A DNA stretch of 64,000 bases from Calliphora vicina (GCF_958450345.1 NC_088783.1:12713701-12777700), one strand, 5' to 3'. Positions 11,256-22,905 are shown, counted from the stretch's first letter. The notes: generated by a model from the letters alone, not told the origin. A program made the numbers and translations.

Positions 11256-11969
11256 ATTACAAATAGACCCCAAGTGCTATTAAGGGTTAATTTTAATTTT
11301 TGTGCTGTTATTATAAATACTAGACATTATGTTATACTTTTCTTGAGTTTCATCAAAATCGGACCAAAAATATATAACATTTCGCTATTTTTCCATGAGA
11401 AATTCCAAATATTGAAAAATTTGACCTTTGACCTTCTCGATTTAAGGGTTAACGTTTTCAGATTTTAGTAAAACTTTCAGACTATATTTAAAATTACATG
11501 GACTACAACATTCTGAATAGCTTTTACTTAAAAATCGTAACAGTAAGGAAATTCGGCTTATTCGCAAAAATATGGCCAAAAAATTAGTTTTTCTCGAAAA
11601 TCGCAAAATTTAAATCGCAGGTACGGAAAAACTATAGGAGGTATTGACATAATTTTTTCACATTTTTATTCCCTATTATGTTGGCAATAAATCACCAAGT
11701 GATGATCAACAAATTTTGAAATTTTTTTAACAAAATTTTTAAAAATTTGAAATTGGAGTTTTGAAACTGCCGTTAAAAACAATAATTTTTTTGGTCATAC
11801 CTGCGAATAGGTTAACGGTATCCTACGAAGACAAAAACTCATATACAAGTAAATATGTATATATTTTAAGTAAAACTAAGCTCTTATTTTAATATTTCTC
11901 AAAATATGTTAATTTTGTTCCTACGTTTCTTGTTCTAGTGGCCTGTGACACGTTAATGGCCTGGCGATG

Positions 11970-13822
11970 CACAGTGCTTTGTTCAATGGACAAAAATCAA
12001 AAACAAGATCATGTCTTTAATGTTAATGAATCTTATATTTTTCAATAGACAACTAAATAACTCATTCGTATAAAAAAGACTTATTTATAAATATATCTTA
12101 TTGTCGCCACTAGAGGTCGCTAAAGTTAGTACATTTTCAACATAAATTTTATAGAGAAAAATATATTTGTTTTAAGTTTAACTAAAATTATTGTTAAAAG
12201 TTCGTTTTAAAAGATATAAACTCGCGATTGGCTGCAAATGAAAGAATATGAATGTGGAATTATGGAAAATTACTGCCTTTGTCAAAAAAAGGTTTAACAG
12301 TTTAATCTGCGCAATTTTTAATAATTAACATTTTTTTTATTGTAAGCCTGAAATTCTAAAACTTTGTTGGAATATTAGTAAAATACGTGTTAATCTATTT
12401 TGATTATGTTTTACTATAGAATAGCCATAAGTATTATCTATAAGAAAATGTAATCATTAGTTGTCCTTTCGTATGAAAACTATTAAAATTTTGTTTTTGT
12501 TTAAATATATAAATTACCATTTCGTAAATTTTCAATTTGATGGTTTGGGGAAAGAGCTCCAGATTTTCGGTTTTTTATAAAATAATACCTTTTTTTCTTT
12601 TAAATAACTAAGAAATATTGCGTTATTTAATAAAAGTAGTCTAATGGCATAAAGTGTATTAATATTTCTTTATTTGGTTCTTGATATTGTATGTTTTTTT
12701 GCTGAAATCAAAAAAAAATCCAAAGTTTGATTTAATTTTGAAAAAAAACATGTTAATTAATTTTAATTTTTCTTTAATTTTATCTAATGCTTATCTCTTA
12801 TTTATTATAATGTGAAATCATTATTTGTCCGTTTTGACCAGAACTTTAAAAAAAATTGTTTTTGATGGCACCCATAAATAATACATTTTTACCGTAAATG
12901 TAAGTAACTCAATAATTGAATATAACCTACATATTCTCAGATTGAGATATTAATATGAGCTTCTGCTGATATTAGGAACACTTAAAGTATAATCCATTAT
13001 CCAGTTTCTAATATTACAGCTGAACCATAAGGCTATCAACATTTGAAAATGTCCGTCCATCCGTCCTTCCGAATTTAGAAAATATATACAATATTTCAGT
13101 ATTTTTTTTAAAAAAGGATATATGGCAGTTATGTAAATCCTTGCTAGAATTGAAATGTTAATAACTAAATTAATCTGATATTATAAGAGAACAATAATTT
13201 CTGAAAATATAATTTTATTCAGGTTTATAGGTTTTTTAAGAAAAAGGATATATGGCAGCCACCCGAATCCTTGCTGCGATTTTCACAAACAATAATAACT
13301 TTATTAAAATGATTATAACCAAATTGGTTCCAAAAATAAGAAACGATTTTTACGAATTTTTTAAAAAAAATTTAGATGTTATACAGGATATTGAAATCTT
13401 GATGTCTTGGAATTATGAATATCCTTCCGATAAAATTTTCATAACTTTGCATCTAATATTATAAGAGAACAATAATTTCTGAAAATTAATAATTTTATAC
13501 AGGTTTATAGGTTTTTTAAGGAAAAGGATGTATGGCAGCCACCCGAATCCGTGCTGCGATTGTAATAAAAATTTTCACAAACAACAATAACTTTATTAAA
13601 ATGACTATAACCAAAATTTAAAATGTTAGGAGTATAACTGTGAATTTTATTCAAAATTATATGTTCAGGATATATGGGAGGTACCCGTGTCCTTTGACGG
13701 ATTTTTTCAAAAATTATATTCTTTCTTAATCTTACCAAAAGGTAATATTCCACTAATTTTTATTCGTCTGCAATAACTCCTTCTATTTTTGTCCATTGCC
13801 AATATGAAAACAAAGCACTGTG
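11970..13822 (+). mobile_element. Transib-like non-autonomous transposon with 12/23 RSS-like termini
   Basis: Left end: CACAGTG (11970-11976), 13-nt spacer, ACAAAAATC (11990-11998). Right end on the minus strand: CACAGTG (13822-13816), 23-nt spacer, ACAAAAATA (13792-13784). Outside the ~10-nt spacer difference the two ends match over about 30 bp (CTTTGTT then CAATGGACAAAAAT). CGATG is duplicated at 11965-11969 and 13823-13827, and the unoccupied paralogous site is at 4127-4131. Five-bp GC-containing duplications and CAC-heptamer ends are known for Transib, whose transposase is related to RAG1. No transposase or long reading frame is visible in the 1.85 kb, so it is non-autonomous. Chapaev or hAT are less likely because of duplication length and terminus. 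Confidence 0.8.
13085..13740 (+). repeat. Subterminal tandem repeats of the Transib-like element
   Basis: A module containing GGATATATGGCAGCCACCCG, TTTATAGGTTTTTTAAG and ACAAACAACAATAACTTTAT recurs with decay at about 13110, 13240, 13520 and 13670. The copies sit only in the right part of the element. Confidence 0.75.
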
Positions 13823-13905
13823 CGATGTTTTAATAACTTTAACATTTTTTAACCAATTTCTGTGTTTTATGTCTTATTAGAACGACAATTAAGTACACTA
13901 ATCGA

Positions 13906-14147
13906 TTCTTTTAAATTCTTTTAATTTAAATAAAATTTTATACAAACTGAAAAAATTGCATTTTCCCCCTTGTAAATGCACCACAAAACTAAATCCAAGT
14001 CGGCACGGGTTGCAATCATGATAGAAAGACAAAATTTCATATTTAACTATAGTTTTATATATATAAAATAATTAGAGGGTATGCGTTCCGAAATTCCAAA
14101 AAAACAATTTTTTTGGGACACTCTATTGTACATGTTGGCTGTAGCCA
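13906..14147. other. A+T-rich DNA with a short hairpin remnant
   Basis: Near 14075-14127 an AGAGGGTATG...TTGGGACACTCT pair resembles the ends of the 8434-8968 MITE with almost no interior. It is possibly a deletion remnant. Confidence 0.35.
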
Positions 14148-14440
14148 TTTCAACATTTTTGCAAAGTTTTAAACAATATTATGGCCACTGTTATTTTTTA
14201 TATGATTGCGGTAACCAATATTTGGTAAAGTTAATGTTCGAATTATTGTAGGAATCATATATATGATTCTAGTATGGATATCAGAATCTAAGATCAACAT
14301 ATTATGATTCATCATGAACATTATTGCCATTAACATATATTTATTTACTATGATCATATATATGATTGCGAGAATTATATGAATCTTTACTTTACCATAT
14401 AATGGTTACCACAATGATATAAATAATTAATGTAACTCAA
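14148..14440. mobile_element. ATGGTTAC palindromic MITE, copy 2
   Basis: Begins CATTTCAACATTTTTGCAAA, AACAATATTATGGCCACTGT and GCGGTAACCA. Ends TAATGGTTACCACAATGATA then TAAATAATTAATGTAAC. Central ATCATATATATGATT motifs are self-complementary. Confidence 0.75.
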
Positions 14441-14822
14441 ATTTCTGGGTGGTGATACCAACTACAAAGTGATAGTCTAATAGTCTGTTCCTAGTACTTG
14501 ACTCAATCTCAATCTAAATTGATTCATTTTTCTCGATTATTTGAACGCATAACGAGTTTCGATTTTATGTTTCAAAATGTTCTGATTTTGGTGTGTTAAT
14601 CTAAATTCGATTAGAAAATTAATGTAGAAGTCTTTTCCAATGTAACCAACTTGAATTCACATTATAGACTATTTTTCTGCTGCTTTAGTGACAATTGACT
14701 TCTTGCTAGATAACCTGGGATATATAAAGTGAAATTCGTGAATTCTCTTTGAATTACAAAGAGCAAATACATATTAATGACCCAACAATATATAAATTGT
14801 AGTCAGCCAAGTAATTATACAT
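14441..14822. other. Unique A+T-rich DNA
   Basis: Nothing recognised beyond a TTCTGGGTGGTGAT scrap that may be another CCCRGCAG end. Confidence 0.4.
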
Positions 14823-15082
14823 TTGAGGGAATCAAACGGTCTTATATTGGGTCGTATTGTGATAATGTCCTATAATATTTGTTTAGTTTAAACCAATTTT
14901 TGTTGGGTTTCAAACAAAAAATTTATAAACTAATAAGACTTTTTGAACTATGTTAATTGGTTTGTCATAAAATAACTGTTTTTTTGTTTGCAGCACAACA
15001 AGAATTTGTTTAAACTAAAAAAATATTTTAGAACATTATGACAATACGACCTAATAGGAGACCGTTTGAATCCCCCAATTAT
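14823..15082. mobile_element. ~260-bp MITE with GGGAATCAAACGGTC ends
   Basis: The left end GGGAATCAAACGGTCTTATA and ATTGGGTCGTATTGTGATAA pairs with the right end read backwards (GGGATTCAAACGGTCTCCTA, ATTAGGTCGTATTGTCATAA). Terminal inverted repeats are about 70-80 bp. A clear target duplication was not identified. Confidence 0.8.
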
Positions 15083-16080
15083 TTAAATTTTGTTTTAAAT
15101 TACTGTCTAAAAGGGATTCAATGTCTTCGTTAGTAGTTCCCGCATTGTGCTCGTATTGTGAGGGTGAATATGAAAGTGAGTAAAAAATATTACATCATTG
15201 AGCTAACGATTCATAGACATAACGCTTTGTTCAGGCTAGAGAGATACAACTCTAAAATATTTGCTTCTAGAGAATTAATTTGCTATGTTATTCTAAATAC
15301 CAAAAATACATTCTGATCATTTTTATAACACTTTAATATTTTGACTTAAGACATTCTTGCATAACCGTAAACGTTACATATGTGTAACTATGCTGCCTTA
15401 AACTGCTTTAAAGTGTGTAAATCTTAAACCATTTTTTATAGATATTTTTGTACGAAAAATAAAAAGAAAGAACTTTTAAATGTTTACAACTATTAGCATA
15501 TTTGTTGGCATAAAAAGTCATTTATTAAATTGCTTCTGGTTATGAAAAGTATTTTGTGGAATCTACATACATATATGTATAAGTAAATGAAGTTAATGGG
15601 AATATGGCGTTTAAAATTAAGATATTTTTGTGTAGAGTTAAGTTGAAACATGAGAAACTCTTTAAGTAGCTTTAAAAATCTGCGGCTGTGACTTGCGATT
15701 TTCTTTGTATAACTAAAATTTTGACTTAAGAATTTCCAAAAGAAGTGGGAGTGTTATATTCGCATTTTGGTGGTCAAGATCGCGACATTCGTACGCCTAT
15801 AAAGTAAAAAATATAAAAAATATTAGTTTCCATTATAGTAGAATTATGGTTGATGTGTTGTCGTTTTATTGCTTCCAGTATATTGCCAATAAACATGGAA
15901 TCATGAACGTGACAAAAATAAGAACTTGTTTTCTACAGTATCTGTAACAATTCTAACATCTGCAAATTGGAACCTGATTTATTAAATGGATTTCTTTAAA
16001 TATAACAAATGCAAACATTTCATAGTGAAAACTATTAAATGAAAAGCAAATTGTAGTTCTTTATAATTGCTTTTCAGTTA
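15083..16080. other. Unique intron-like DNA
   Basis: No repeat partner, coding exon or RNA gene recognised. Confidence 0.45.
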
Positions 16081-16084
16081 ATAC

Positions 16085-16190
16085 ACAGAAAAAACTATTT
16101 TTAAACCGTTTCAATTCAAATATTTATCACATATTCAACTGGTTTCAATTATTTCATAATAAAAGTAGCTGTGAATTTTTCTTTAGAAAA
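16085..16190 (+). repeat. Direct duplicate of part of the palindrome arm
   Basis: TTTCAATTCAAATATTTATC, ACATATTCAACTGG and TTCAATTATTTCATAAT repeat the segment at about 16345-16425 in the same orientation, immediately outside the palindrome. Confidence 0.75.
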
Positions 16191-16193
16191 GTA

Positions 16194-16984
16194 GCAATAA
16201 ATTCTAAAGAAAAATTTTACAAGCAAACGTTGGAAAAAGCAGTCGGCTTAGTCAAAAAGTTTCAGCTGTTGAAGTACTATTTTAATTGAATATCATACTA
16301 AAGGTTGTAAAGCAAACGAATGCCAATATTTCATTATGACAAGTACACAGAAAAAGTATATTTCAATTCAAACATTTATCACATATTGAACTGGATTCAA
16401 TTATTTCATAATTGAAGCAAGTATTCATGTGCTCAAAAACAAAATTTTCTGATATTTTATATTGAATTTTGAGTTTTGAATTTGATAATTTTGACAATTG
16501 AATATACAATTTTCGTTATTGGTTGAACTTTAAATACAAAAATTATTGAATAGATAATTTTCGTAATTGAAAACACAAAAAATAACAAAAATGTGTTTTC
16601 AATTACGGAAATTATATATTCAATAATTTTTGTATTTAAAGTTCAACCAATAACGAAAATTGTATATTCAATTGTCAAAATTATCAAATTCAAAACTCAA
16701 AATTCAAAAGAAAATATCAGAAAATTTTGTTTTTGAGCACATGAATACTTGCTTCAATTATGAAATAATTGAAACCAGTTCAATATGTGATAGATGTTTG
16801 AATTGAAATATATTTTTTTCTGTGTAGTTGTCATAATGAAATATTTGCATTCGTTTGCTTTACAACCTTTAGTATGATATTCAGTTAAAATAGTGCTTCA
16901 AAAGATTAAACTTTTTGACTAAGCCGACTGCTTTTTCCAATGTTTGCTTGTAAATGACTCAAATTTTTCATTAGAATTTATTGC
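16194..16984. repeat. 791-bp near-perfect palindrome (foldback element)
   Basis: The left arm 16194-16576 and right arm 16591-16984 are inverted copies along their length, for example GCAATAAATTCTAA at both outer ends and GTAATTGAAAACACA against TGTGTTTTCAATTAC at the centre. The loop is about 14 nt. A few small gaps occur. If transcribed as part of an intron it would form a hairpin of about 380 bp. No coding potential. Confidence 0.9.
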
Positions 16985-17044
16985 CAATTTCGATAGCACT
17001 TAACGTCATCTTAAGTGTACCTTAATGTATTTGAGCTGTTTTAA

Positions 17045-17077
17045 TTTTTGTCCCAAGTGGGTTACTTGGGACAAAAA
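17045..17077. repeat. Perfect 14-bp hairpin
   Basis: TTTTTGTCCCAAGT (17045-17058) and ACTTGGGACAAAAA (17064-17077) are exact complements around a 5-nt loop. Function unknown. Confidence 0.7.
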
Positions 17078-17474
17078 ATATGAATTTTGAAATAATAAAA
17101 ACATTTGTTTTTGAAAGAAGATTGCGAACGAGACACATTTGGAAATTCAAAAGAAGATATTTAATGTGATAACCAGGGAAACCAAAATATGCAAATGCAT
17201 GTTTTTTCTGGTGAGTCTAATCAGCACATGGATAATATATTTACACGTTTCAGAACTATTTAAGAATTTTGGCATCGATTTGTAAGTGCATATTTTACCC
17301 TTAAATGCATATTTTTGCATATATTTGATTTAAGAGCATTTCTATGTCATATTTTTGCGTTTTTAGAGCATATTTTACTGTTTAATAACATATTTTGACT
17401 TTATCAAACAAATTTTGTCTTACTTATTTTCCGCTAATGTGTTACAGGTTTTTACTTGCTTTGTTTAAAATTCA

Positions 17475-17716
17475 AAATTGAAAAATAGATGGCTTTTCAC
17501 CAAAAAAAAAATTTAAAAAACAAAAAATTTTTTTTTTTAAATTTAAAAAAAAAAAAAAATTTTAGAAACAATTCGAACATGTTTTTTTTCAAAAAAATTA
17601 AAAAACTGGAAAAAAAAAATTTTGTTCAGCTAAAAATATTTAAATTTTTTATTTTGAAGTATAATTTGGTGAAGGGTATATAAGATTCGGCACAGCCGAA
17701 TATAGCTCTCTTACTT
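17475..17716 (+). repeat. HINE 3' portion inserted in hAT C
   Basis: After long A/T tracts comes TTTGGTGAAGGGTATATAAG, then the hairpin ATTCGGC-ACA-GCCGAAT (17685-17701) and ATAGCTCTCTTACTT. This is the HINE 3' subterminal repeat plus stem-loop. The 5' block is missing. Confidence 0.8.
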
Positions 17717-17809
17717 ATTTTAATATAAAATAAGCACTCTTTTAATAATAGCGCCATCTAAATATCAAATTTTAGTTCTAATTAAAACTTAACCGATCTA
17801 AGTGTTAAA

Positions 17810-17940
17810 GAAATATTGTCTTTTAAATTTGCTCCTATAACATCAGTTGATGTCGAAAGAACATTTTCTATGTATAAAAATGTTTTCAGATCCAATAGAC
17901 AACGATTTATGTTACCTTACCATTTTAGAAATGAATTGTA
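17810..17940 (+). pseudogene. hAT transposase C-terminal dimerisation domain remnant
   Basis: The plus strand reads FAPITSVDVERTFSMYKNVF followed by RSNRQRFMLPYHF. This is the hAT C-terminal signature (SVDVERSFS-YK-IL---R). It belongs to hAT C and is cut after about 17938 by a small inverted-repeat insertion. The rest of the protein is gone. Confidence 0.85.
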
Positions 17941-18110
17941 TTAGCGGTATTGACAATGTAGAGTACTTGGCCTAGTAAAAAAGCAGAAGAGCTATTTATT
18001 GACAAACATTTCAATTTCTAATGTATTTTGTTTTTATTTTTTGGATATTGTGCTCATTTACTACATTGCCAGGCCAAGTAGTCTACATTGTGAATACCGC
18101 TATTGATTTT
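17941..18110. repeat. ~170-bp TIR hairpin inserted in the hAT C coding remnant
   Basis: TAGCGGTATTGACAATGTAG, AGTACTTGGCCT at the left pairs with AGGCCAAGTAGTCTACATTG, TGAATACCGCTA at the right. No convincing target duplication could be read. Confidence 0.7.
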
Positions 18111-18272
18111 TTTTAAATAAAAGTATATTTTTTGGTTAAAAATTATATAAAAGTTTGTTTTTTTAAGAGCATATTTTTTAAATTTTAAGAGCATATTTTA
18201 AAGTTTTTACTGCATATTTAAAGCGCTTAAAACTCTTTTTTAAAGCATATTTCCGGTTTCCCTGGTGATAAC

Positions 18273-19934
18273 TTTAAACTCTAACTATTAGCCACTTGAT
18301 TAGAATTAAAATTTTCAGAGACTTGATTAGAACGATTTCGAAGTACTGATAACAAACAATGAATGGTACAAGAACGCGACAAAATTTCCTCGAAATACGT
18401 TAATTTAAAATCGTTCCACGTAAATCCAACCGTTAATTAAAAATTTTGTTTTATAAAAAGAAATGATTAGATTAGGTTTTAAGGACATTATGAAAATCTA
18501 TTGATATCGTGGAAATTACAGTCGACATTACAAAGAAAATTATATTACATAATAATAGTTGTTGCAATGTGTCATAGACAATTTAGCAGTCACCTGTGAT
18601 GGATTAAATACTTTATCAAATCCAATTATTGCAATAAACTTTAAATTAACTAAGTATTTTCAGTTGATCTTAAAAGACTAAGTCTCATGTTGTTTTCCAC
18701 TAAATACTCATAGAATTATATATGTAAATACTAAAGCAATATTTTTCAATTAAATAAGTAAGCATGCATAATCTTACAACATATAATCCATTCATTTTGG
18801 AAGCAAATTTTAGTTTACGTTCGTTGTAGAATTAATAGCAGTATAAATCGCATTAATTTTACTGCCTTAAGGGCAGCAATGTAACACTCAAAAAATGTAT
18901 AAGGACTTACAAGGATTAAACTATTCTAAAGTATAGATTATGGCTAAGGGCAGAAATATAGTTATACATATAAATATTACAGTCAACACAAAGAAAATAC
19001 ACACATAATCATACAGAACATACATACATAATATGTATGTATTTTTATGTACATGTAAAAGCCTCTGAGTCCTTGTCATAGAAAAAGTTTTATTTTGGCT
19101 TTCGAAACATATTGAATGATTGAATGATAAACTTTACCACACATATTCATAGAATTTCCATAAAGTTTTTGTGAATATTAACAAGCAACTATTGTCAAAC
19201 AATTGATAAAGTTTTATCTCTCTCGCTCTTCGCTTTTTATCTTTTGTAAAGAGCTGCAGGACATGATTATAAATTGATAAGTAAAATTACACAAAAGTTA
19301 TCTATTATTTGGCATACATATGTATAACTAAAGGAAAATAATTAAATTCATGTTCATATTTTATACAAATAAATATTACTAAATAACTAGTATGTAGAAA
19401 TACTCTTTATATAACACATTTTCATTTCATAAAGTGCTGCTTTTCAACAATTTAAAATTAAATTGATTTCCATTTAGTTCCTGTTGAACTTTTATAATCA
19501 ATATTTGTATCTGTAATGGCTACAAATAAAGGTAGAGCATAAAATATACATTAATTTTAACTTTTTTGTTTATTTGTTGGAAATTTTCTGTCTACTACTA
19601 TGAATTTGATGGCAGTCATTGACAAATCAACTGCAAATTAAAGATCAATAGACACATAAAGATTAAATTAAATATCTATTTATTCGTATGGCAGAATGTG
19701 GATAACGTTAGATAAACTGTACACAAATTTTATAGTTTTCACATTTAGTTTGAATGTTAGAAACTGAAAAAAAGTTCAAATACATTTTATGAAAACAAAA
19801 AAAAAACAAATTTTAAACAAACAGAAATAGAAATTGGACAATGAACCGAGATTTTATGTGGCATTAAACTAAATGCCAATAGGAAATGTATGCAAAAATT
19901 ATATAAAAGAACAATTTTTACAATATTATTTAAA
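18273..19934. other. Unique intron-like DNA
   Basis: About 1.7 kb of A+T-rich sequence without repeat partners in the window. TACATACATA simple sequence near 19020. No exon recognised. Confidence 0.45.
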
Positions 19935-20575
19935 ATGGTAATTTTTCAAAAGTTTACTTTTTTAAAAGGGTATTTTTTTAAAAGAGTAATATTTTAGAAG
20001 AGTACTTTTTAAATGTGTACTTTTTTAAAAGGTCACGTTTTTAAAAAGTGAAATTTTTTAAAGATTAGTTTTTTAAAAGTGCAATTTTTTAGAAGGGTAA
20101 TTTTTTAAAACAGTACTTTTTAAAAAGGGTACGTTTCTAAATGAGTACTTTTTTGAAATGAGTACTTCATAAAAATATAACTTTTTATACTTTTTAAAAA
20201 TGTTACTTTTTTAAAAGGGTGCTTTCTTAAAAAGGTACTTTTTTAAAAGAGTGCTTTTTCAAAAGGGTACTTTTTCAAAAGGTACTTTTCGAAGTGAGTA
20301 CTTCTTAAAAATATCACTTTTTTAAAAGGGTACTTTTTGAAATGAGTACTTTTCAAAAGGGTACTTTTTGAAATGAGTACTTCTTTAAAATATCACTTTT
20401 TTAAAAGGGTACTTTTTGAAATGAGTACTTTTTAAAATGGTACTTTTTTAAAAAGTTACTTTTTTAAAAGGGTACTTATTCAAAATGGTACTTTTTCAAA
20501 AGGGCACTTTTTCAAAAGGGTACTTTTTCAAAATGGTAGTTTTTCAAAAGGGTTCTTTTTCATAAGGGTACTATT
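19935..20575 (+). repeat. Minisatellite of ACTTTTTTAAAAGGGT type, array 1
   Basis: Imperfect units of about 16-20 bp, each a variant of GGTACTTTTTTAAAA, run continuously with frequent one-base changes and interspersed GAAATGAGTACTT units. The same motif forms the array at 23480-24020, but here no HINE termini were recognised around it. Confidence 0.9.
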
Positions 20576-20724
20576 TTAATTTTAATAATATGAAATACAT
20601 TTGGAAATTCTGAAATAGAACTATTCTAATTCCTAATAAGCATGTTTACTGGAATTCAAGTTGAAATCAAGAGTAACACTATTTGTAATTTTTTAAATCA
20701 TGGAAATATAAGTATATGCGGACA

Positions 20725-21399
20725 CCAGTACGTGATAAAAGACCAAAAAAAAAGACCGGTGTCTCGCAGTTTTGCCCCCAAAGATTTGGGGGCCCAAGTG
20801 ATCATTTCTCAGACTCGTATCTTGCAAACAGTTCGGAATTTTGATTTACTATCTGAGACAAAGTTTTAGGATTTGTCAAAAATTGTGAACATATAGAATC
20901 AAAACACCTTCATATTCAAGATCAAAATCGCAAAAAACTTTAAAAAATTCTAAATAAATTTTTTAAAGCTGCCTAAAAGTATGCTTAATTTAATAGTTTA
21001 CGGCCCAAAACACTTAATTCCTTTAGTTTTTTTCTTACTAACTAATGTTGACCTACCTAAACGCTGTTAAGAATCATTCCTAGGAAGTTCATATGTTCTA
21101 GATAATTGTTTACTAAGATCTTGAATTTTGAACGGTTTGCTACCTATGGACCTGAACAGGGGAAAAAAGATAAAAAATCGATGTTTTTAATGTTTGGTCT
21201 GATTTTGATCTTGACAAAGCTACAACTTTGCCTTAGAGAGTAAATTAAAATTCCGAACCGTTTGCAAGATATGAGTATTTGAAAATGGTCACATTTTTGC
21301 AAAAATTACACCGAGACCTCAAATCTTTGGGGGCCATAAAAAACGTGCATGACTTTGGGCAAAACTGGGGTCTTTTTTTTGTCTTTTATCACGTAGTGG
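20725..21399. mobile_element. ~675-bp TIR element with CASTACGTGATAAAAGAC ends
   Basis: The left CCAGTACGTGATAAAAGACC, CGCAGTTTTGCCC and TCTTGCAAACAGTTCGGAAT are mirrored at the right as CACTACGTGATAAAAGAC, CCCAGTTTTGCCC and TCTTGCAAACGGTTCGGAAT. Inverted repeats are about 170 bp. A short frame over the left repeat is not a gene. Target duplication not evident and superfamily undecided. Confidence 0.85.
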
Positions 21400-22766
21400 T
21401 TTCCGTTTATGGTTATATTTTCTCGTGTTGTACTATGTTATTCAACTCATGAATTATAGTCAAGCAATTAAATTACAGTTGTTTTCCTCTTTATATCAAT
21501 AGCATTCTCAAGTAAAAAAGAAACATAAATTCAAGCCATATGGCTTTTGTTGGAAAAATATTTAATTTTTTTAAATATTTTTCCAGTTTATATTTGCATT
21601 CAAGTCAAATTCCAACAAAATGTTCTAGTGCTTGAATTTTTGATGCTTATTGGGAAACTTCTGAAATACAACTGGAAATTGCGTAGTTCGTTTTCGTTAT
21701 ATTCTTTCAAATATGTTTAATATTTGTTTAATAAAATAATCACAAACTTGAAATATAGGTTTTGGAAAATGTGTAATTTTTGTGGCCATCCATCAGAATA
21801 TGTTATCTTTATTCTTTATATAGTATACAAACGAAGCTTTTGATAATCTCGGGCAGATTTAAATTGCTTTAAATTAAGATTTAATTTCCTACCTGGTTGT
21901 CTCTTTTAATAAATTTGTATGTGTTCTCTTCCCAAAAAATGGCTGTCTGCGAACACCAATTTTATTTTTGGATAATGCATACAGATATAAACAAAATTCA
22001 AATATTACATACAAAATACACATACAGTTGTAAATATCTATAGATATTAGACCTGTTCGGAAAACATAAATATGTTGTAACGAAATTTGGAACCAATTGG
22101 GACCGGCCGGAACTTCATTGAACGTTTCTGTGAATAAAATTATATTTTTAATAAGATATATGTAAAGTTCTTAAATAAAGTAAAGACTAGTCGAGTTGAA
22201 GGTATTTTCGCACACCTGTATTCAATAAAGACTAAATTTTTTTATGGTCAGGTCTAATCTATATAGGCCACTGTATTTATTGTATGTAGGTTTGTTAAAA
22301 AAAAGTATGAAAAACACGTACAGGATTTCAAAAGGCACGTATTTATTGTGTAATACATTCATACTCTCTCACACTCATACATTCACGAAATAAAAATATC
22401 ATCGTCATCATAGTTTGGTTTTTGTTTTTGCAAATGTGGCCTTACGGATGTCAGCATATCTTCAATATGTACGAAACATTTTTCAAAACTATCGCATACA
22501 AAATACAGCATTCAGACATACATTTGTATCCGTATAAGGACTAAGATATAATAAATTAGAACAGGAACTCGTAAATTTTAGTCCTTAATTAAAGTATATT
22601 TTTTAAAGAACATAAATAAATTTTAGCACTTTGTGAAAATTAAAACAAAATTTAAAACCAATATTTAGCACAAAATTTCAGAAACAGGAGTTAGTCCTTT
22701 TGGTAAATAAAGAAGTTATATCAAAAACAAACCCAATTACTCATTGCATTTATATTATGAGACTTA
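21400..22766. other. Mostly unique DNA with one short repeat
   Basis: Near 21610-21655 the minus strand reads CCAATAAGCATCAAAAATTC, AAGCACT, related to 60685-60720. The rest shows no gene or repeat. Confidence 0.4.
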
Positions 22767-22905
22767 GGGCATCATTTTGTAAAACGAAGCGTTCAGAAAC
22801 GTAAGCAATTTGTATGAAGAATACTGGGAAAAGGGTTTGAAACTTGAATATTTTCCATACAAAATTTGTTTAACGTTTGTCGTTTCGTTTTATAAAATGA
22901 GGCCC
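22767..22905. mobile_element. 139-bp Tourist-like (PIF/Harbinger) MITE
   Basis: Ends GGGCATCATTTTGTAAAACG and CGTTTTATAAAATGAGGCCC are inverted repeats, flanked by TTA at 22764-22766 and 22906-22908. TTA duplications and GGGC-type ends are characteristic of Harbinger-derived MITEs. Confidence 0.8.

Larger units (their letters stand above)
11600..13905 (-). repeat. Dispersed repeat, right copy, interrupted by the Transib-like element
   Basis: 11600-11969 and 13823-13905 together match 4040-4490 in reverse complement, with TTAATGGCCTGGCGATG immediately left of the insertion and CGATGTTTTAATAACTTTAA immediately right. The 1,853-bp gap relative to 4040-4490 is the element 11970-13822 plus the 5-bp duplication. 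Confidence 0.85.
17174..18264 (+). mobile_element. hAT transposon C (deletion derivative)
   Basis: Exact 10-bp ends CAGGGAAACC and GGTTTCCCTG are flanked by the exact 8-bp duplication GTGATAAC (17166-17173, 18265-18272). Both subterminal regions carry clusters of GAGCATATTTT/GCATATTT, probable transposase-binding repeats. The interior retains only the transposase C-terminus and two later insertions. Confidence 0.9.

Noticed and set aside
17489..17683. Lys/Phe/Asn-rich open frame
   Set aside because: It is the A/T-tract part of a HINE copy.
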